From Maylandia zebra (Eukaryota > Chordata > Actinopteri > Cichliformes > Cichlidae), in assembly GCF_041146795.1 (NCBI RefSeq), contig NC_135173.1, forward strand, positions 68,500,251 through 68,564,250: DNA of 64,000 nt, given 5' to 3'. Shown one piece after another: positions 60,101 through 64,000 of this stretch. The position numbers and the translations under genes were made by a program. The stretch's first letter is position 1, and each line of letters begins with the position of its first letter. The notes under the pieces were generated by a model. It made no database searches. It was not told the DNA's origin and saw nothing but the letters and a program-made list of their open reading frames with translations.

Positions 60101-61469
60101 AGGTTATCTCCAAATCTTCTTCTTTAATAACAGATTATTACTTTAGGAAGATTTGAGAAGACAATCCTGAGATTCAGATGTTGTTGAACCAGAGTGCAAA
60201 TAATGACATCATCAAATCAGGTGCAGACAAAGGGAAAATCCAACAAACTCAGTGAAGTCCCAGAAAGTTGATTCTGTTCATCTGGACGTAGGTCATGAAA
60301 CCGACCTGACAGCACGCTGTTCGTCAGTGGTGCTGGTGTCAGCTATTATGCACATGTTCTGTTTATAAGGGTGGAGACCTGCAGTCGCCTGATGATGACG
60401 AAACGTTTCTCCCACTGAAAACGTCCAGATGAACAGGATCAGCCTTTTGGGATTTCCTTACCCGGATGACTGAGCGCGCATCGAGACGTCTCAGTGAAGA
60501 TCTAAAAGCAGAACTGTTGGTTTACACGTTTCTCTGAGCCGTTTCTGAACAAGGTTCAAAATCACACAAGTGACTCAGATCTGTCTCCACTGAGGTCTGG
60601 GAGAGACCCAGACTGTCGCCCTCAGATGACAGGAAACTGTTAGGATGTTCAGGAACACCCAGGATCAAGCCTGCTGTGGACTGGAATCTGCTGGAACACC
60701 AGTGTCCCTTCCACAGTGAAGCCAGTCTCACATCTCCATGGACCAAGAAAGAAGCTCCTGCTCCAAAATCAACGAGCTCAACTGAAATCTGCCCACATGG
60801 ACGAGCCAAACGGCGTCTGGAGAAAAGTTTGATGGTCAGACGAGACAAAGATGGAGCTGATTGGAGGAGCAAAGGTGAGGCTTTCAACCCTGAGAACACT
60901 GCAGCTGTGACGCATGGCGGTGGCAGCATCACGCTCTGGGCTGTTTTATCCAGACAGGATTACGTCAGAAGACTGCTGAAGGTGTCTGATCGCAACTTGC
61001 TAAATGACCAAACATTACATAGGGTCTGTATATATATTTGAGCCTATACGTGAACTTTGGACCAGAGAAACTTGTTCTTTAAAGTCTTTAAAGCTGTACA
61101 ATCCAAAGAAACTGTTCAAAGAAATGATTGAAAGCCCAAAATGATCCTGACACTCACGTCCGTCACGAGAGGACAGAAAGTTTTTACCACATCTTTGAGT
61201 GTTTGAGGTAAAACGTTTGTGGCTGGCAGCACAATCAGAGGCTTTTCTAACATGTTCTGATAGAATCAGACCACTGAACAAATACACGTGTGCAGGAAAC
61301 GCACGAGCAGCTCCACGTGTCAGCGTGATAATGACGACATGTTAGGGCTCAGAGCGCGAGCACGGAAACATTCAAATATTCATTATTCAATCAGCCACAT
61401 CAAGCTCTAGGGACAAATCAGGGAGCAGACGTGAAGCTTACACCAGAGGTCCAGCGAGTTCTCGCTCAT
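54178..61469 (-). CDS. prdm11: PRDM11: PR/SET-domain protein fused to a domesticated hAT transposase, 6 coding exons, 1060 aa
   Basis: PRDM11 is a nuclear PR/SET-domain transcriptional regulator. Coding exons: 61469-61442, 60076-59817, 59690-59623, 59336-59149, 58709-58227, 56333-54178; all phases agree. Residues 10-20 ([13 protein letters not shown]) form a zinc knuckle. The PR/SET domain spans about 30-165 ([42 protein letters not shown]). [18 protein letters not shown] at 215-232 and CPNC plus coiled coil from 288 match human PRDM11. At residue 343 a phase-1 intron joins this to 717 residues of ZNF862-like hAT transposase in a single exon: zinc finger (C415, C418, His 441-452), RNase H-like core, and hAT dimerisation end (FPLLNRI to VAVNGPP). 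The usual D-G-S-T-D motif reads DAQND at 549, so catalysis is probably lost. An in-frame upstream stop fixes the ATG. Confidence 0.9.
56728..57369. mobile_element. hAT MITE with perfect 8-bp target duplication in prdm11 intron
   Basis: Starts CAGTGCTGGTCAAGTTACTT and ends with the inverse of CAGAGATGGGCAGTAACG. The octamer GTGACGAC lies on both sides (56720-56727 and 57370-57377). The left part has GTAATC/GATTAC subterminal repeats. It lies in the intron just before the transposase exon of prdm11. Confidence 0.85.
57493..57760. mobile_element. Truncated hAT MITE (same family as 37734-38042)
   Basis: Shares GGTCCCCAACC, CGGACCGGTTTATGCCCGAC, AATATTTTCACGGAC and GGTGTCGCGGATAAATACAA with the copy at 37734. 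The right terminus is lost after GCGGACCGGT. Confidence 0.8.
59737..59800. repeat. 11-bp tandem repeat beside the PR/SET exon
   Basis: About five copies of TTGTATACTGG (later copies TTGTAAACTGG and TTGTACACTGG) lie only about 17 bp from the splice donor of the exon 60076-59817. Confidence 0.9.
60570..61020 (+). mobile_element. Tc1/mariner-like transposase remnant in prdm11 intron 1
   Basis: The plus-strand reading contains [20 protein letters not shown] and then [15 protein letters not shown], which match the W-x-D-E..., N-P-x-N-T and K-H-G-G-G-S-I-M-x-W-G blocks of Tc1 transposases. The frame is decayed and partial. It lies opposite to the host gene. Confidence 0.65.
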
Positions 61470-62430
61470 GGTGGAACCATGATGGTGAAATCCGGTCCGT
61501 CGTCCACTTCACACCCGTCTGTGGAAAATAAACACAGTCGTTAGAGCGTCACAGGAGGCGCTCGTTGCTCCCGCAGCACGTTCAGTTTATCAGATATTCG
61601 TACTCGTGTTTCTCTTCACAAACTGAAGCTCCGTTTTTCAGAATCGGGGACAGGTGAAGGTCACAGGTATGAGCTCTCAGACTGAAACGTGGTTTAAGCG
61701 TTTCTTTGTATCGTTCACATTTCTCCACACCAGCTACGTGTCATCAAAGTGCTGCGGGAGTCCCACGCGCCGCCGCTCCGTCATCGAGCGCGGGAATCAT
61801 TCTGGATCCAAATGTTCGTTTCATACCAAAACAAAAGCTCATTTCCTGGAATCGTTTTCTAATAATAAGAGAAAAAAGCAGAAACTTAAGCTGGACGAAC
61901 AGCGTGTGCCTCAGACTTGACCTCTGAGGCATCGTCCCGGTGACTGGGGTAAAGCTCAGGGGAAAATGTGCATTTTTGAGAATAAATTTAAAAAAAGAAA
62001 AAACTGGGTGTGCTTGACTTCTCAAGACTAACCTGAAAGACGTTTGCATATGTGGACTGCTGGGAATATTCTCTATGTAACGGTATTGTTCAAACATGGA
62101 ACCCAATAATGATTTTCAGCAAATTTTCCCAACATCTCCAACCCAGCGGCTGATTTATTTTTTAGCCTGAGCGCTGCTGATGCACCTACACATCCCGGTT
62201 ATACTGTCACAAAACAAACAGAAGCTTACAGAAGCTGGCCAATCAGACGAAAGCGTTCTGTCAGAGAATACAGGAGCAGGGCCAGTGTAACATAAAAAGA
62301 AGGATTATTCTGAACAGTGAATCATGCAAAGCTGCAGAGCCTGCAGTAAACACTCTGAAGGGTCCTGCTGCTGCTTCATGCATCCCATAATAACCCTGCT
62401 ACAGCCACACTCTACCTGGAAAGATAACAG

Positions 62431-62811
62431 TCAATCACCTGCGTGATAAGAACACGGGATTATCTGACTGAAATACAAAGCAGCTGTGGGTGTGATCAAG
62501 TATTGACCTACGGCATCGAACAGGGACAGATGCCGGGGATCAGTGTGTGGGTCTCGGACGGATCTGCCCCTCCGTGGCTTCACGAAGCTCCGACAAAGAA
62601 ACTCTGAACGTACGCTGCGAGGTCCATGGACACGTGAACGCCGCAGACTAAAGTTGCCTTTAACTTTGCGCAGGTCTGCGGTAACGAGAGCGCGTTCGGG
62701 CTCGGATCTGCGCCACGCTTTCTCCGCTTCAATCTGCAGGCAGCTGGCAATCTGCCTGCAGTTTTCGGAAGCCATTTTCACTGGCCACAGTGGCCACCGA
62801 CACGGACCCAC
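62431..62811 (-). other. GC-rich open frame upstream of prdm11: candidate first exon or uORF
   Basis: A 126-codon minus-strand frame (MASENCRQIASCLQIEAEKA from an internal ATG at about 62775) lies in GC-rich sequence 1 kb above the first supported prdm11 exon. A splice acceptor (CCACAG) lies at about 61517, before the exon carrying the prdm11 ATG, so an upstream exon must exist. I could not find an in-frame splice that adds this frame to prdm11, and it resembles no family that I know. It may be the 5' untranslated first exon and promoter region. Confidence 0.3.
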
Positions 62812-63430
62812 CTTCGTGCAGACACGCAGCGGGGACTGGGAGCCTCTCCCCGGGATGAACCGCGCTCTCTGCCCCCTCCCCCGTCCGCTGGCTCCGCCGC
62901 TGCCCGCAGATCACAAGTTTGGCGTTAATTTTTGCACCGACTCAGTCGCCTCCCCCGAGCTGTGACCACCATTTTTTATCACAGGAAATGACATGGAAAA
63001 ACGGAAGAAAGCAAGTGCGCAAAAATTAAAGTTCACCGAATGCCTGCGGAGGCTGGAGGCCGGGAGAGGAGGCGGGCAGGCGGCTTTGGGTGCAGCTCAG
63101 TCCGCCTGTCAGCGCTCATCCCCGGCCAGCTGCAGGCTGCAGACCCGCCGAGGATCCCGGGCTCACCGGGTCACCCCCCCACCACCACACACACACACAC
63201 TTCCCTTTCTTAAGCGAAGGACAAACACATTTTTAAATGCAACTTCACCGCCTCCGTCACTGGGACATTTCTGTCTCGTGGAAGGATCGATACAGCTGAT
63301 CAGCTGTGAGACACACTGATGACAAAACTAATCAGCTTACAGAAACAAGGCCGACTCATGGTTCATCATCTCCATCGGCCCTCCCCATAAGTGACACTTG
63401 GTACGTTCCAGCTGGGATGAAAGATGCTGA
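62812..63430. other. GC-rich flank upstream of prdm11, no recognised gene
   Basis: CpG-containing sequence (for example CCGCTGGCTCCGCCGCTGCC) gives way to a CACACA run near 63185. It is probably the promoter side of prdm11, but no start site can be placed. Confidence 0.3.
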
Positions 63431-63780
63431 GGTTTCCTTCATTTATTTACAGACATTAGAAAAATGTCCATCTCCACCACTGGCCTCCACCCCCTCCTCA
63501 GTCACTCCAACCCTCTGCACGTCCTCCTTCACCACATCCATGAGCCTCCTCCGAGGCCCTCCTCTTCTCCATCTTCATCATCCTTTGTCTAATAAATCCA
63601 GTCTCCCCCTGCACATGCTGACCTCCACCGTCTGCAAACCATTCATGGCTGACACTGGTCTCCACCCTGCCTGCACTCCCTTCTTCACCTGCCTGTGGAT
63701 GGTTGACCTCCACCTTCCAGCTGTCCTTTCTTATGCTTTCTCTGGATCCACAGAGACACAGAGCAGCTCCTCCTGAGCTT
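63430..63780 (-). mobile_element. RTE-like LINE ORF2 C-terminal fragment
   Basis: On the minus strand, with one frameshift, MMKMEKRR is followed by RRLMDVVKEDVQRVGVTEEG, the same C-terminal motif as in the fragment at 346-3140. Confidence 0.6.
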
Positions 63781-64000
63781 CTCTAAGCGTCTGATGGATG
63801 GAGGCTTGTTGGTGTTTTGATGCCCCGGTCAGGCGGGTTGGCTCCTCAGGTCTTCAACACCTCCAGCGGCATTAACCCCCCACCTCCGACAGGGGGCGCC
63901 ACGTCTAATCTTTTAGTGCAGTTACACATTCGGGCGAACATTTGCCGGTTTGTTCAGCCTGATATGGAAAAAGTTCGATCGTGTTTTCAGCAGTTTGTTC
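63781..64000. other. Window end, nothing recognised
   Basis: No exon or repeat border that I can support. Confidence 0.4.

Noticed and set aside
1-64000. tRNA, rRNA or tRNA-derived SINE with A and B boxes
   Set aside because: GTTCAA-type matches (for example near 27497) belong to hAT termini; no cloverleaf or paired A and B boxes were seen by eye.

Overview
This is vertebrate nuclear DNA, almost certainly from a teleost fish and most likely a cichlid or close percomorph. Genes are split by short introns with GT-AG borders and are separated by dense layers of transposable elements: hAT elements with 8-bp target duplications, L2-type, RTE-type, CR1/Rex1-type and L1 LINEs, a solo LTR, and CA, TTG and ATT microsatellites. 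There is no bacterial-style gene packing, and I saw no tRNA, rRNA or CRISPR array. The species assignment is an inference from repeat style and protein similarity.

Five protein-coding genes could be assembled exon by exon with intact frames. (1) A FAM3-family secreted protein, minus strand, 4639-9178, 9 exons, 232 aa. (2) A 779-aa nuclear-type protein, minus strand, 17606-26801, 13 exons, with four tandem Myb/SANT-like modules. Each module is encoded by three exons of matching phase, and the protein ends in an Arg/Glu-rich coiled coil. (3) A Kir6-type KATP-channel pore subunit, plus strand, 34774-37678, 5 coding exons, 435 aa. (4) A CD59-like Ly6 protein, minus strand, 42253-44191, 3 coding exons, 115 aa. 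(5) prdm11, minus strand, 54178-61469, 6 coding exons, 1060 aa. Its last exon splices the PR/SET protein in frame to a 717-aa domesticated hAT transposase.

Layout by region. 1-4600 is a nest of DNA transposons inserted into an RTE-like LINE. 4639-9178 is the FAM3 gene. 9242-16623 holds three hAT elements, one carrying a 5'-truncated L1 and one carrying a 44-bp perfect inverted repeat. 17606-27300 is the four-module SANT gene with its GC-rich 5' end and two intronic hAT elements. 28373-32562 is a young-looking LINE with an almost intact ORF2. 33000-38042 is the Kir6 gene, with an L2 fragment in intron 4 and a hAT MITE in the 3' flank. 39050-41440 is a pile of LINE and hAT remnants. 42253-44191 is the CD59-like gene. 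46897-49275 is a roughly 170-bp satellite split by a solo LTR and a DNA transposon. 49373-50480 is a LINE 3' half. 54178-62811 is prdm11 and its likely 5' end. The window closes with another RTE-like fragment.

The genes do not form a pathway. The common theme is transposon biology: two of the five genes are probable DNA-binding proteins related to transposase domains (a captured hAT in prdm11 and Myb/SANT arrays), and they sit in a region heavily built from hAT elements.
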